Of a stretch of DNA of 7,557 nucleotides, positions 1-7,388 are shown in pieces; position 1 is the first letter of the stretch; the number at the start of each line of letters is the position of its first letter. A program made the translations under genes and the position numbers. The stretch is from an uncultured Brevinema sp. Lineage in GTDB: Bacteria; Spirochaetota; Brevinematia; Brevinematales; Brevinemataceae. The notes beneath the pieces were generated by a model. The model made no database searches. It was not told the origin of the DNA and saw only the letters and a program-made list of their open reading frames with translations. The stretch covers positions 1 to 7,557 of the forward strand of contig CAMRBT010000072.1 of the NCBI GenBank assembly GCA_947040475.1, read 5' to 3'.

Positions 1-2
1 AA

Positions 3-359
3 TATTGGATACCTATTTATGGATATCTTTATGGTGGTCTGACCGTTAGACGAAATCTTCGTTATGAAGAATATAAAAAATTACAAGATCTTATTTCTTC
101 TTTAGAAGCAGAAGTAAGAGAAAATGAAAATATAGAAATTCTTATTCCTAAATTACTAAATGTATACTTTTGGGTTTTTGATTACTACGTTTATCAAATG
201 AAAACTTTGGGTGGTGCGACACAAATTTGTCGTAGAGTATTAGAGTTATTAGCTCTTTTATACCATGTCCCAGGATATGAAGAATCTGTATACAAATTAG
301 GCTTGCATGCTGAGAAAGTGTTAGACATGCTACTAAAAACAGCCAACACTTATAAATAA
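3..359 (+). CDS. 3' end of an unrecognised protein (partial, 118 residues visible)
   Basis: An open frame runs from the left edge to a TAA stop at 357-359 and has no stop before it, so the gene begins outside the window. I do not recognise the family. The visible part starts with an aromatic and glycine-rich stretch (YWIPIYGYLYGGL). It continues with a charged, probably coiled-coil segment rich in Lys and Glu (about visible residues 22-45), then two or three amphipathic helices with many Tyr, Phe and Leu residues, and ends in NTYK. No signal peptide or clear membrane span can be judged from this fragment. The stop lies 28 bp before greA with no terminator between, so the two genes are probably co-transcribed. 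Confidence is high that it is coding, because codon use and AT bias match the neighbours, but there is no basis for a function. Confidence 0.75.
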   Translation, partial: YWIPIYGYLYGGLTVRRNLRYEEYKKLQDLISSLEAEVRENENIEILIPKLLNVYFWVFDYYVYQMKTLGGATQICRRVLELLALLYHVPGYEESVYKLGLHAEKVLDMLLKTANTYK

Positions 360-367
360 AAATAATA

Positions 368-379
368 GCCTCCGGAGGC
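368..379 (+). promoter_or_regulatory. Palindromic ribosome binding site of greA
   Basis: GCCTCCGGAGGC is a perfect 12-bp palindrome. Its right half contains the Shine-Dalgarno core GGAGG (374-378), 9 nt before the ATG at 388. Its left half is CCTCC, the same as the anti-Shine-Dalgarno core at the 3' end of 16S rRNA. The RNA could fold as a 4-bp GCCU/AGGC stem with a CCGG loop, which would partly hide the ribosome binding site. The Shine-Dalgarno role is well supported by spacing; a regulatory role for the palindrome is inference. Confidence 0.7.
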
Positions 380-387
380 AACACAAA

Positions 388-3093
388 ATGGGTAGTAAAT
401 TCACCAATAAAAAAGAAGATTTTCTTTCAGATATCCAAGGAAAATTGAATGAAGAAAAATGGACAAATGTTGCTCTAGAATCTTATAGTGTGAAAAACCT
501 CGTGGAACTAGACTCTTTTATAGAAACAGCTGTAAACGGAAACTTTTTAGATGAATTAAGAGTGCTTTGTAGAGATCACCTAAAAGAAGCACCACAGAGT
601 GTGATGGCTTTATATATTGTCGGAGCTATTTCTTTACAAGAATCTGCTATGGATGATTCCTATTTACCATTACTTATTAAAAGTTTTTTAGAAGCTCATA
701 AAACAGCAGTAGTTCAATTTTTATGTGAAAAAATACTCATTTATAGAGAACACAAATATGCACTCAGAACTTTAGAACAAATTTATACAGATGGTGACGA
801 TCAAGAAGCGTTATTCTCTATTAAAAAGCGTTTGGTTTTGGTTGACAGTTCAGATGCTGCCAACGCTAAATTCTTAGGTGAATTCTACGAAAAAGAAGAT
901 ACTGATTTAGCGATGTTCTATTATAGGCTTGCTATAGAAAGATTTATTGCAATGCGTAATCTTCGTATGATAGAAGCTATCTGGGATAGAATTATCTTTT
1001 TATATCCAGAAGATACAAAATTAATTATTGCTATTGCTAAAAAAATCCGTGAAGCTGCAAATGATGAATATGTAGCAACGCTCGTATTTAGCAATGTTGT
1101 TAAAACATTAATGAAAGAAGATAAATTCAAATTAGTATTACCTGTTGTTAAATTTTGTGTGGGATTACATTCCTCAGAAAAAACATATAGAAAAGCTTTA
1201 GAAGATTGTTATAGAGAGATCTATAAAGATCACCAACAGTTAGAACATTACCTTAAAGCAGCAGCTGTAGGACAAAGTTGGAAACCTTACCGTGAAGCAA
1301 TTAGATTTTTTGAAACACATATTGCTTTTGACGAAGGATCTTATGTTTCCCATAAAAGTTGGGGTTTAGGTCAAGTTAAAACTATTGAAAAAGAAAGAGT
1401 TGTTATTAGTTTTGAAAACAAAAAAGATCACGAAATGAGCTTAATGATTGCCCTTAGATCCTTAACTGTTCTCGATGAAAACCATATTTTATTATGGAAA
1501 ACTAGAAAACCTGAAGAATTAAAAGAGATGCTTGAAACTAATCCTTTAGGCGTTATTGAATTAATTATGCGTAGTAATGATCAAGAAGATATTAATTCAA
1601 AAGAATTAAAAGAAGCTATTGTGCCAGAATTACTCACAGACAAAGAGTGGACTAGATGGTGGTTAAGAGCTAAAAAAGTAATGGAATCATCGAATACTAT
1701 CGTTCCAAGTCTTCAAAAAAGAAATGTGATAGAACTTCGTGATACAGAGAGATCTGTCGTTGATGAATTAATCAGTAGATTTAAAAAGACTACAAACTTT
1801 GATAACAAAGTTTCTGTTGCCCTTAATTTTATTAATAGAGGCGGGGATATTAATGTTCCTGTAGCTCAAGCAGTTTCTCAATATTTCTTAGAAATATTGA
1901 ATTCTCAAACAGAAGCTTCTGATAAAAAAGTAATTGCACTCACTATTTTAACTTTAGCAAAAAGTACAGAAGCTGAAGAATATTTCTCAGATATCTCTTT
2001 AATTAATGGTATCAAAAATATCGTTGATTTTTATTCTGGTTTGAATGTAGATTTACAAAAAATATTCTTACGTTATATTCAAAAATCAGACCAATGGCCA
2101 AGTTTTTATTCTGACATTATGTTAAAAACACCATTAGCAAAAAATCATAATTCTATGCTTATAGAATTAGTCACCCATAATCAGTGGGAAATTATTAATA
2201 GTATTTTCTCATCTGTTTTAACACATTTCCAAGAAAAACCTGAATTCTTTATTTGGGTAGCTAGGTATGTCTTAGATGAAATGAATGACGAATTGGGTAA
2301 AACAATTAAAAATGAAGAATTTGTGTTGAGAATGTTGACCTTAGTTGATATTTTAAACTCTGAGATTAGTGTCAAAACTTCCTTAGCAAAAAACAAAAAA
2401 CTTCTTTCTCAAGTGGAAGAGTTCTTGTTTAAACATGATCTTCTTGGGAAAGTTATTGAAGAATCTGATGAAAGTACAGCACAATCACTTTTTGCACTAC
2501 TAACATCAACAATTACTTTTGACAAAGAACATAAAGAGGTTTATTTAGAGCAATTAAATGCAAAATATCCTCAATTAAAAGTTGAAAAACCTAAAAATAC
2601 AATGATCAAAACAAGACATCCTTTCTTAGTTACTAAAGGTTCTTATGATAACAAAAGAAAAGAGCTCGAGAATATTGTTAACATACATATTCCTGAAAAC
2701 TCACTTTCTATTGGTGAAGCAATGGAAAAAGGAGATCTTAGAGAGAATTCTGAATATAAGGCAGCTCTTGAAAGACAAGATCAATTAAAAGCTTCTCTTA
2801 TCAAATTAGAAAGCGATTTAGGTCAAGCAAAAATCATTGACAAATCTAAAGTTAAAACAAATAGAGTTGATGTAGGAACAAGAGTCACTTTGGAAGAAGA
2901 ACAAGATGGCACAGTAAGTTACCAAATTCTTGACCAATGGGCAGTTAATTTTGATAAAGGAATTATTTCTTATCACTCACCATTAGGGCATTCATTACTT
3001 GATAAAAAAGTCGGAGATAAAGTTCGTTTTGAATTTAACGGAGAAGTCAAAAACTTCAAAGTGATGGCAATAGAATTAGCAGATTTTGAATAA
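388..3093 (+). CDS. greA: Transcription elongation factor GreA, long form with large N-terminal extension
   Basis: GreA enters the RNA polymerase secondary channel and stimulates cleavage of backtracked RNA so that stalled complexes restart. The last ~157 of 901 residues (about 745-901) match a complete GreA in length (E. coli about 158). They include the coiled-coil tip GDLRENSEY at 782-790; D783 and E786 align with the catalytic acids D41 and E44 of E. coli. After the coiled coil comes the FKBP-like globular domain, with VDVGTRVTLEE near its start and HSPLGHSLLDKKVGD near its end. The preceding ~740 residues are not part of classical GreA. Residues ~50-300 are helical and TPR-like, ~317-385 form a predicted beta-rich module around GSYVSHKSWGLGQV, and ~385-740 are helical again. 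Such long GreA proteins are known in spirochaetes and, shorter, in Chlamydia. The ATG follows GGAGG at 9 nt. A terminator lies 10 bp after the stop. Confidence 0.93.
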   Translation: MGSKFTNKKEDFLSDIQGKLNEEKWTNVALESYSVKNLVELDSFIETAVNGNFLDELRVLCRDHLKEAPQSVMALYIVGAISLQESAMDDSYLPLLIKSFLEAHKTAVVQFLCEKILIYREHKYALRTLEQIYTDGDDQEALFSIKKRLVLVDSSDAANAKFLGEFYEKEDTDLAMFYYRLAIERFIAMRNLRMIEAIWDRIIFLYPEDTKLIIAIAKKIREAANDEYVATLVFSNVVKTLMKEDKFKLVLPVVKFCVGLHSSEKTYRKALEDCYREIYKDHQQLEHYLKAAAVGQSWKPYREAIRFFETHIAFDEGSYVSHKSWGLGQVKTIEKERVVISFENKKDHEMSLMIALRSLTVLDENHILLWKTRKPEELKEMLETNPLGVIELIMRSNDQEDINSKELKEAIVPELLTDKEWTRWWLRAKKVMESSNTIVPSLQKRNVIELRDTERSVVDELISRFKKTTNFDNKVSVALNFINRGGDINVPVAQAVSQYFLEILNSQTEASDKKVIALTILTLAKSTEAEEYFSDISLINGIKNIVDFYSGLNVDLQKIFLRYIQKSDQWPSFYSDIMLKTPLAKNHNSMLIELVTHNQWEIINSIFSSVLTHFQEKPEFFIWVARYVLDEMNDELGKTIKNEEFVLRMLTLVDILNSEISVKTSLAKNKKLLSQVEEFLFKHDLLGKVIEESDESTAQSLFALLTSTITFDKEHKEVYLEQLNAKYPQLKVEKPKNTMIKTRHPFLVTKGSYDNKRKELENIVNIHIPENSLSIGEAMEKGDLRENSEYKAALERQDQLKASLIKLESDLGQAKIIDKSKVKTNRVDVGTRVTLEEEQDGTVSYQILDQWAVNFDKGIISYHSPLGHSLLDKKVGDKVRFEFNGEVKNFKVMAIELADFE
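1878..1900. repeat. Perfect 10-bp inverted repeat inside greA
   Basis: TCAATATTTC (1878-1887) and GAAATATTGA (1891-1900) are exact reverse complements separated by TTA. The repeat lies within the greA frame, and no T-tract follows, so it is not an intrinsic terminator. The arms are AT-rich, and coding for SQYFLEILNS may produce it by chance. Confidence 0.5.
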
Positions 3094-3102
3094 TTATAAA
3101 TC

Positions 3103-3134
3103 AAAAACTCCCTCATTATGAGGGAGTTTTTTTT
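3103..3134 (+). terminator. Rho-independent terminator after greA
   Basis: ACTCCCTC (3107-3114) pairs with GAGGGAGT (3120-3127) around the loop ATTAT and is followed by eight T residues (3127-3134). The stem can extend by A-T pairs into the AAAA run at 3103-3106. That A run would read as a U-tract on the opposite strand, so the hairpin could also stop transcription from the right. It separates the greA unit from the downstream genes. Confidence 0.93.
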
Positions 3135-3154
3135 GTGATAAAAACTTTATATAC

Positions 3155-3183
3155 TTGCATTTTATCAATAAAAACTCTATAAT
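3155..3183 (+). promoter_or_regulatory. Sigma70-type promoter for the DUF2723-metG unit
   Basis: A perfect -10 box TATAAT (3178-3183) lies exactly 17 bp after TTGCAT (3155-3160), which matches the -35 consensus only at TTG. The predicted start site is near 3190, giving a 5' leader of about 47 nt before the GTG. Its position just after the greA terminator and before the next gene supports it. Confidence 0.72.
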
Positions 3184-3186
3184 AAG

Positions 3187-3202
3187 ACAAATCGTAATTT
3201 GT
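3187..3202. promoter_or_regulatory. Inverted repeat at the predicted transcription start (possible operator or leader hairpin)
   Basis: ACAAAT (3187-3192) and ATTTGT (3197-3202) are exact reverse complements around CGTA. The element begins 3 bp after the -10 box and covers the predicted +1 site. A bound dimeric regulator here could block transcription, or the start of the RNA could fold. The arms are short and AT-rich, so chance is possible and the role is unproven. Confidence 0.35.
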
Positions 3203-3224
3203 ATAATTATTAAAACAATATCAA

Positions 3225-3230
3225 AAGAGG
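3225..3230 (+). promoter_or_regulatory. Ribosome binding site fixing the GTG start at 3237
   Basis: AAGAGG ends 6 nt before GTG at 3237-3239. The next in-frame Met codon (residue 65) lies beyond the first membrane helix and the conserved DSGE motif, so the GTG is the only start that keeps the conserved N-terminus. Confidence 0.75.
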
Positions 3231-3236
3231 TTCACG

Positions 3237-4922
3237 GTGGCACAATCCCAAAATCATGTAATATTTGACAAATTATATCCTCAATCTTATCATCCTTACT
3301 TGTTACAAAAAATAGATTTGTTCTTTGCAAGCTTTGTTTTTTTGATCTCTTTAGCAGTTTATTTCAAAACATTAAACCCTTCTGTGACAGCTGGTGACTC
3401 AGGTGAATTAATTACTACCGTTTATAATATGGGTGCTAGTCATCCTCCAGGATTTCCTCTTTATGGAATAATTGGCAAATTATTTACTTTCCTTCGTTTT
3501 CCTGATATTGGTTATAAAATGAATATTTTTTCAGGTGTGTCTGCGGCAATAGCTGTCTTATTTGCTTACTTATCAATGGTAAAATTGTTAGGATTTAATA
3601 AAAATGCAAAAGCTTTTGAGCTTAGTGTTCATATACCAGCTTTAGCGGCTTCATTATTATTTGCTTTTTCCAAAGCTCATTGGTCTCAAGCGGTGATGGC
3701 AGAAGTATATGCACTTAATGCTGCCTTATCTTCTATTCTATTTTTTATCATGATTATATGGTATGAAGAAGTGATGACGCACAGAAGTGAAGAAGACAAT
3801 TTGTGGTTAGCACCGAGAATCACTTTTTTATTAGCTTTTATGATGGGCTTATCTATTACCAATCACCAAATTCCTGTATGGTATATTATGGCTTGGGCGA
3901 TGACGCTCATTCCTATCATGATTATTTTGGTATCCTTCAAAGGGAAAGATTTTATTCTTCAATTTGAAGAAAGACAATTTCCTCTCATTATTCTTGGGAT
4001 AGTCTGTATTATGGCTTTGTTTTTATTGGTGATATCAGCGATAAAACCTTATATGCTCTTTCCCGATTTATTACAGGGGGAATACAGATTGGTTTTTGCA
4101 GATCATGTACCTTATATTTTGACGGCAATTTTATGTATTCCAATATGGTTGACAGCATATTCTATACAAAATCAAATCTACAAGTTAGAAAGATATTCTT
4201 CTATAAATAAAAGCACCTTAGAAATTTTTCACATACTTTTCTTTGTTGTGGTTCTTGGGCTGATAGCGTGTTCCTTTAAATTTTTAGGTAGTGGAGTAAA
4301 TGGCATTCTTGTTTGTATTCCATTAATCTTAATAGTTGTATATCAACTTTCTCAACGGCAAGATCTCCATAAAAGACATAGAAATAATTGGGTAGATAAC
4401 TTTTTATTTATTTTAACAATCGCTATGTGGCTATTAATATTTGCCGTTTCAATTTATCTTTATATGTGGATTAGAGCCAAAGCTATTGCTCCACTAGTAG
4501 AACCAAAACCACTATCTTGGGGAGATACTCAAACTTTAGATATTTTATTCAATCACATGCTCAGAAAACAATACCCTGTGGGTTCTGATGACTATAGTAA
4601 TTTGCTGGGTCAAATAGGAGCATTGTGGCAATACCATGTTAATCAATTTGGATTAGCAAATGTGATCTTAGGCGTGGGTGGACTATTTTATTTTGCAAAA
4701 AGAGAACCTGTACAAGCGGGATATTTTATATTAGCATCGATGATTTATTTATGGACTATCGTTGAATTTATCAATTTTGAAGTTGATCCTAGATCTATGG
4801 AAACACAAGAAGTGTTCTTTATTCAACAATTTTTAGTATTTGCAATTTTTATAGGCTTTGCTTATCAATTTATATTAGAATTACCGAATAAGATACAAAA
4901 TTTTTCCAGAGAGAAAGAATAA
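3237..4922 (+). CDS. DUF2723 / TMEM260-like membrane glycosyltransferase (candidate protein O-mannosyltransferase)
   Basis: This is a 561-residue integral membrane protein with about 13-14 predicted helices (for example ~28-44, 97-117, 132-148, 155-176, 213-233, 248-268, 281-299, 317-338, 388-411, 493-513, 530-550). Conserved DUF2723 positions are visible: GDSGEL at 53-58 in the first loop, HPPGFPLY at 69-76, AEVYALN at 155-161, GLSITNH at 204-210, WGD at 428-430 and RKQY at 443-446. D54 sits where GT-C enzymes carry their catalytic acid. Human TMEM260 of this family is a protein O-mannosyltransferase, so transfer of a sugar from a lipid carrier to exported proteins is the likely role; donor and target are unknown. 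Many Bacteroidetes members, as I recall, are much longer with a soluble C-terminal part, whereas this one ends soon after the last helix. It starts with GTG and opens the downstream gene cluster. Confidence 0.82.
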   Translation: MAQSQNHVIFDKLYPQSYHPYLLQKIDLFFASFVFLISLAVYFKTLNPSVTAGDSGELITTVYNMGASHPPGFPLYGIIGKLFTFLRFPDIGYKMNIFSGVSAAIAVLFAYLSMVKLLGFNKNAKAFELSVHIPALAASLLFAFSKAHWSQAVMAEVYALNAALSSILFFIMIIWYEEVMTHRSEEDNLWLAPRITFLLAFMMGLSITNHQIPVWYIMAWAMTLIPIMIILVSFKGKDFILQFEERQFPLIILGIVCIMALFLLVISAIKPYMLFPDLLQGEYRLVFADHVPYILTAILCIPIWLTAYSIQNQIYKLERYSSINKSTLEIFHILFFVVVLGLIACSFKFLGSGVNGILVCIPLILIVVYQLSQRQDLHKRHRNNWVDNFLFILTIAMWLLIFAVSIYLYMWIRAKAIAPLVEPKPLSWGDTQTLDILFNHMLRKQYPVGSDDYSNLLGQIGALWQYHVNQFGLANVILGVGGLFYFAKREPVQAGYFILASMIYLWTIVEFINFEVDPRSMETQEVFFIQQFLVFAIFIGFAYQFILELPNKIQNFSREKE

Positions 4923-5248
4923 TGAATGTTTGGGCTTTTTTATTATCTACATTTATAGTTATACTAGTTGGTATTATTGGTACTTTTATTTATATTAAAA
5001 TAGATAATAAAGATTTTTTTGGTGGCACTACTGTTGGGATGATCGTTGGTGTTATTGGAGGATTTTTGGGAGGATACATGTTTGATCTTCTTTTTAAACT
5101 TCCTTTATTAAAACGCTTGCAAGATGTTCCCGTAATCAAACACTTATTAGTCAATCAGTTCGATATTAATTTTATCGCATCTTTGCTAGGTGTTTGGGTA
5201 TTTTTGTGGGTGTATGAGTATGTTTCCGAGCATACAGAAAGATCATAA
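4922..5248 (+). CDS. Small three-helix membrane protein, possibly GlsB/YeaQ/YmgE-like
   Basis: This 108-residue protein starts in TAATG, sharing one base with the stop of the DUF2723 gene. Only a weak purine-rich stretch (AGAGAGAAAG, just upstream) serves as a ribosome binding site, so translational coupling is likely. Predicted membrane helices lie at ~4-26, ~34-57 and ~81-101. The second is very glycine-rich (GMIVGVIGGFLGG). A charged loop with PLLKRLQDVP follows at ~61-70, and the tail is hydrophilic (SEHTERS). The glycine-rich helix followed by an FDINFIASLLG helix recalls the small GlsB/YeaQ/YmgE (transglycosylase-associated) membrane proteins, but the match is loose and the function is unknown. 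Its placement suggests a partner of the upstream glycosyltransferase; that is inference only. Confidence 0.75.
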   Translation: MNVWAFLLSTFIVILVGIIGTFIYIKIDNKDFFGGTTVGMIVGVIGGFLGGYMFDLLFKLPLLKRLQDVPVIKHLLVNQFDINFIASLLGVWVFLWVYEYVSEHTERS

Positions 5249-5286
5249 AAATAAAATAATAATAAGAATATTAAGGATAAAAGTAA

Positions 5287-7335
5287 ATGGCACGTTATTT
5301 AGTTACTTCTGCATTACCATACGCAAATGGACCTCTTCATTTGGGGCATTTGGCTGGAGCGTATTTACCAGCTGATATTTTTGTGCGTTCCCGTCGTATG
5401 AATGGAGACGAGGTTCTCTATATTTGTGGGACTGATGAACATGGTGTTCCTATCACTATTAGAGCAGAGTCCGAAAATGTTACTCCTAGAGATATTGTTA
5501 ATCGTTTTCATGACGAAATCAAAGATTCTTTTGATAGATTTAATATAGAATTTGATAATTTTTCAGGGACAGCAAGACCTAATCATGCCAAATTATCTCA
5601 AGAATTTTTTCTTAATTTATTAAACAATGACCACATTATGGTCAAAGAAGAAGATCAATTTTATGATGAACAATCAGATCGTTTTTTACCAGATCGTTAT
5701 GTCGAGGGCACTTGTCCAAAATGTGGCGATGAAAAAGCACGTGGAGATCAATGTGATAAATGTGGTGTCTTATTGACTCCTTTTGAGCTAATCAATCCTA
5801 CTAGCTCTTTATCTGGATCCAAACCTATCATAAAATCAGCAAAACATTGGTATTTAAAATTACAAGATTTTGAAAAAGATCTAACAACATGGCTTGAAAG
5901 TAAAAAAACTTGGAAAGACAGTGTCACCAAATTTATGCTTGGTTGGATTCGTACGGATGGTTTGCGTGAAAGAGCTATCACACGTGATATTAATTGGGGT
6001 ATTCCAGTACCTCTTGATGATCCCGATGCTAAAGGCAAAGTTCTTTATGTTTGGTTTGATGCTCCTATAGGCTACATTTCTTCTACGATGGAGTGGGCTG
6101 AACGTATAGGCAAACCCGAAATATGGAAAGATTACTGGAAAAATAAGGATACAAAATTAGTACATTTTATAGGAAAGGATAATATTCCTTTTCATGCGGT
6201 GATTTGGCCTTCATTATTAATGGGGCAAAAATCAGATTGGATTTTACCTCATGATATTCCTGCAAATGAATACCTCACCTTAGAAGGCGAAAAAATATCA
6301 ACCTCTCAAAATTGGGCAGTATGGGCAACAGAAGCAGCCAAAGATTTCCCAGCAGATACTTTGAGATATGCTTTAGCGGCAAATGCTCCAGAATCAAAAG
6401 ATGCAGATTTTACCTGGGCATTTTTTCAAGCTCGTAATAATGATGAATTGGCTAATATTTATGGTAATCTAGTAAATAGAACAATGACCTTTTTACACAA
6501 AGAGGGTGGAATTGTTCCTGAGGCTAATTACAATGAGAGAGATCAAGAGCATTTTACCTATTTAGAGAATAAACTAAATGACTTGTTTGTCGCTTTTGAA
6601 CATTATAAAGTAAGAGAAGCTTGTAAATTAATGATGGACCTTGCTCGAGAAGGCAATAGATATTTTGATGAGACAAAACCTTGGGTATTACGAAAAACAG
6701 ATCCAGAAAGACTGAATACCGTATTGAATGTTTGTTTGAACACTCTTCGTATTTTATCATTTGCTTCTTATTGTATTATCCCTGATAGTGCTAAAAAACT
6801 ATGGAAGATGTTAGGACAAGAAGGAGATCTTTCTTTGGAGAGACTGAATACTGTTATGAAAAACTCACTTCCTATGGGACAAAAATTAAATGAAAGTGAA
6901 ATTTTATTTAGAAAAATAGAAGATAGTGAGATCAAAGCTCAAATCGAAAAATTAAATAAACAATCAGGACATAAAAAAATGGAAGAAACACCTATAAAAG
7001 AATCAAAACCAGAAATCACTATTGAGGATTTCTTAAAATTAGATCTTCGTGTAGCAGAAATTGTAGCCGCAGAAAATCTAGAAAAATCTCGCAAATTATT
7101 AAAATTACAGCTAAAGATAGGCAACGAAAGTCGTCAAATATTAGCTGGAATTAAAGAATTTTACTCCCCAGAAGAATTAGTTGGGCGTAAAATAGTAATC
7201 GTTTACAATCTAAAACCTGCAAAATTAGCAGGAGAACTTTCTGAAGGAATGCTTTTAGCAGCTTCTACTGAAGATAAATCTTTGCTCTTTTTAGTTGATC
7301 CTGGGGACATTCCATCTGGGGCTAGTGTTGGATAA
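5287..7335 (+). CDS. metG: Methionyl-tRNA synthetase with C-terminal tRNA-binding domain
   Basis: This class I synthetase joins methionine to tRNA-Met, using ATP, in the cytoplasm. Its 682 residues are close to E. coli MetG (677). The Rossmann core begins with PYANGPLHLGH, whose HIGH-type motif HLGH is at 17-20. The zinc knuckle has C143, C146, C156 and C159 (CPKC and CDKC). Downstream are YVWFDAPIGY and the KMSKS-type loop KISTS at 336-340. The helical anticodon-binding domain follows; W466 in NRYFDETKPW (457-466) occupies the place of the E. coli anticodon-reading Trp461. A Lys/Glu-rich linker (~555-576) leads to an OB-fold EMAP/Trbp111-like domain (577-682) starting EDFLKLDLRVAEIV. Nothing essential is missing. 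AAGGA at 5273-5277 stands 9 nt before the ATG. The gap of 38 bp from the upstream gene has no terminator, so read-through from the promoter at 3155 is likely. Confidence 0.97.
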   Translation: MARYLVTSALPYANGPLHLGHLAGAYLPADIFVRSRRMNGDEVLYICGTDEHGVPITIRAESENVTPRDIVNRFHDEIKDSFDRFNIEFDNFSGTARPNHAKLSQEFFLNLLNNDHIMVKEEDQFYDEQSDRFLPDRYVEGTCPKCGDEKARGDQCDKCGVLLTPFELINPTSSLSGSKPIIKSAKHWYLKLQDFEKDLTTWLESKKTWKDSVTKFMLGWIRTDGLRERAITRDINWGIPVPLDDPDAKGKVLYVWFDAPIGYISSTMEWAERIGKPEIWKDYWKNKDTKLVHFIGKDNIPFHAVIWPSLLMGQKSDWILPHDIPANEYLTLEGEKISTSQNWAVWATEAAKDFPADTLRYALAANAPESKDADFTWAFFQARNNDELANIYGNLVNRTMTFLHKEGGIVPEANYNERDQEHFTYLENKLNDLFVAFEHYKVREACKLMMDLAREGNRYFDETKPWVLRKTDPERLNTVLNVCLNTLRILSFASYCIIPDSAKKLWKMLGQEGDLSLERLNTVMKNSLPMGQKLNESEILFRKIEDSEIKAQIEKLNKQSGHKKMEETPIKESKPEITIEDFLKLDLRVAEIVAAENLEKSRKLLKLQLKIGNESRQILAGIKEFYSPEELVGRKIVIVYNLKPAKLAGELSEGMLLAASTEDKSLLFLVDPGDIPSGASVG

Positions 7336-7375
7336 TAAATATAAATAATAAAAAAAACATAAAAAAATAAATAAA

Positions 7376-7380
7376 AGGAG
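7376..7380 (+). promoter_or_regulatory. Ribosome binding site of ackA
   Basis: AGGAG stands 8 nt before the ATG at 7389 and confirms that start. The 53-bp gap between metG and ackA is almost pure A/T, with no hairpin followed by a T-tract, and no convincing promoter pair was found in it. Confidence 0.85.
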
Positions 7381-7388
7381 CTTTTTAT

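Noticed and set aside
148..384. Open frame of 78 codons on the minus strand
   Set aside because: It lies antisense to the upstream partial gene, has no ribosome binding site that I can see, and its composition is that of a reversed AT-rich coding strand.
388..3093. Long GreA as an assembly fusion of two genes
   Set aside because: The reading frame and codon use are continuous, and the ~900-residue length is what I recall for spirochaete GreA.
3202..3207. Second TATAAT as an alternative -10 box
   Set aside because: The 6 bp located 17 bp upstream (ATAATA) do not resemble a -35 box; the pair at 3155-3183 is better.
5190..5375. Open frame of 61 codons on the + strand spanning the small membrane protein and metG start
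   Set aside because: It overlaps two well-supported genes in another frame and its product looks like frame-shifted metG sequence.
5748..6038. Open frame of 96 codons on the minus strand inside metG
   Set aside because: It is antisense to conserved metG sequence, so it is explained by codon constraints of metG.
6292..6306. KISTS instead of KMSKS as a defective MetG catalytic loop
   Set aside because: KISTS/KFSTS forms followed by NWAVW are, as I recall, normal in many bacterial MetRS; the first Lys and the Ser positions are kept.
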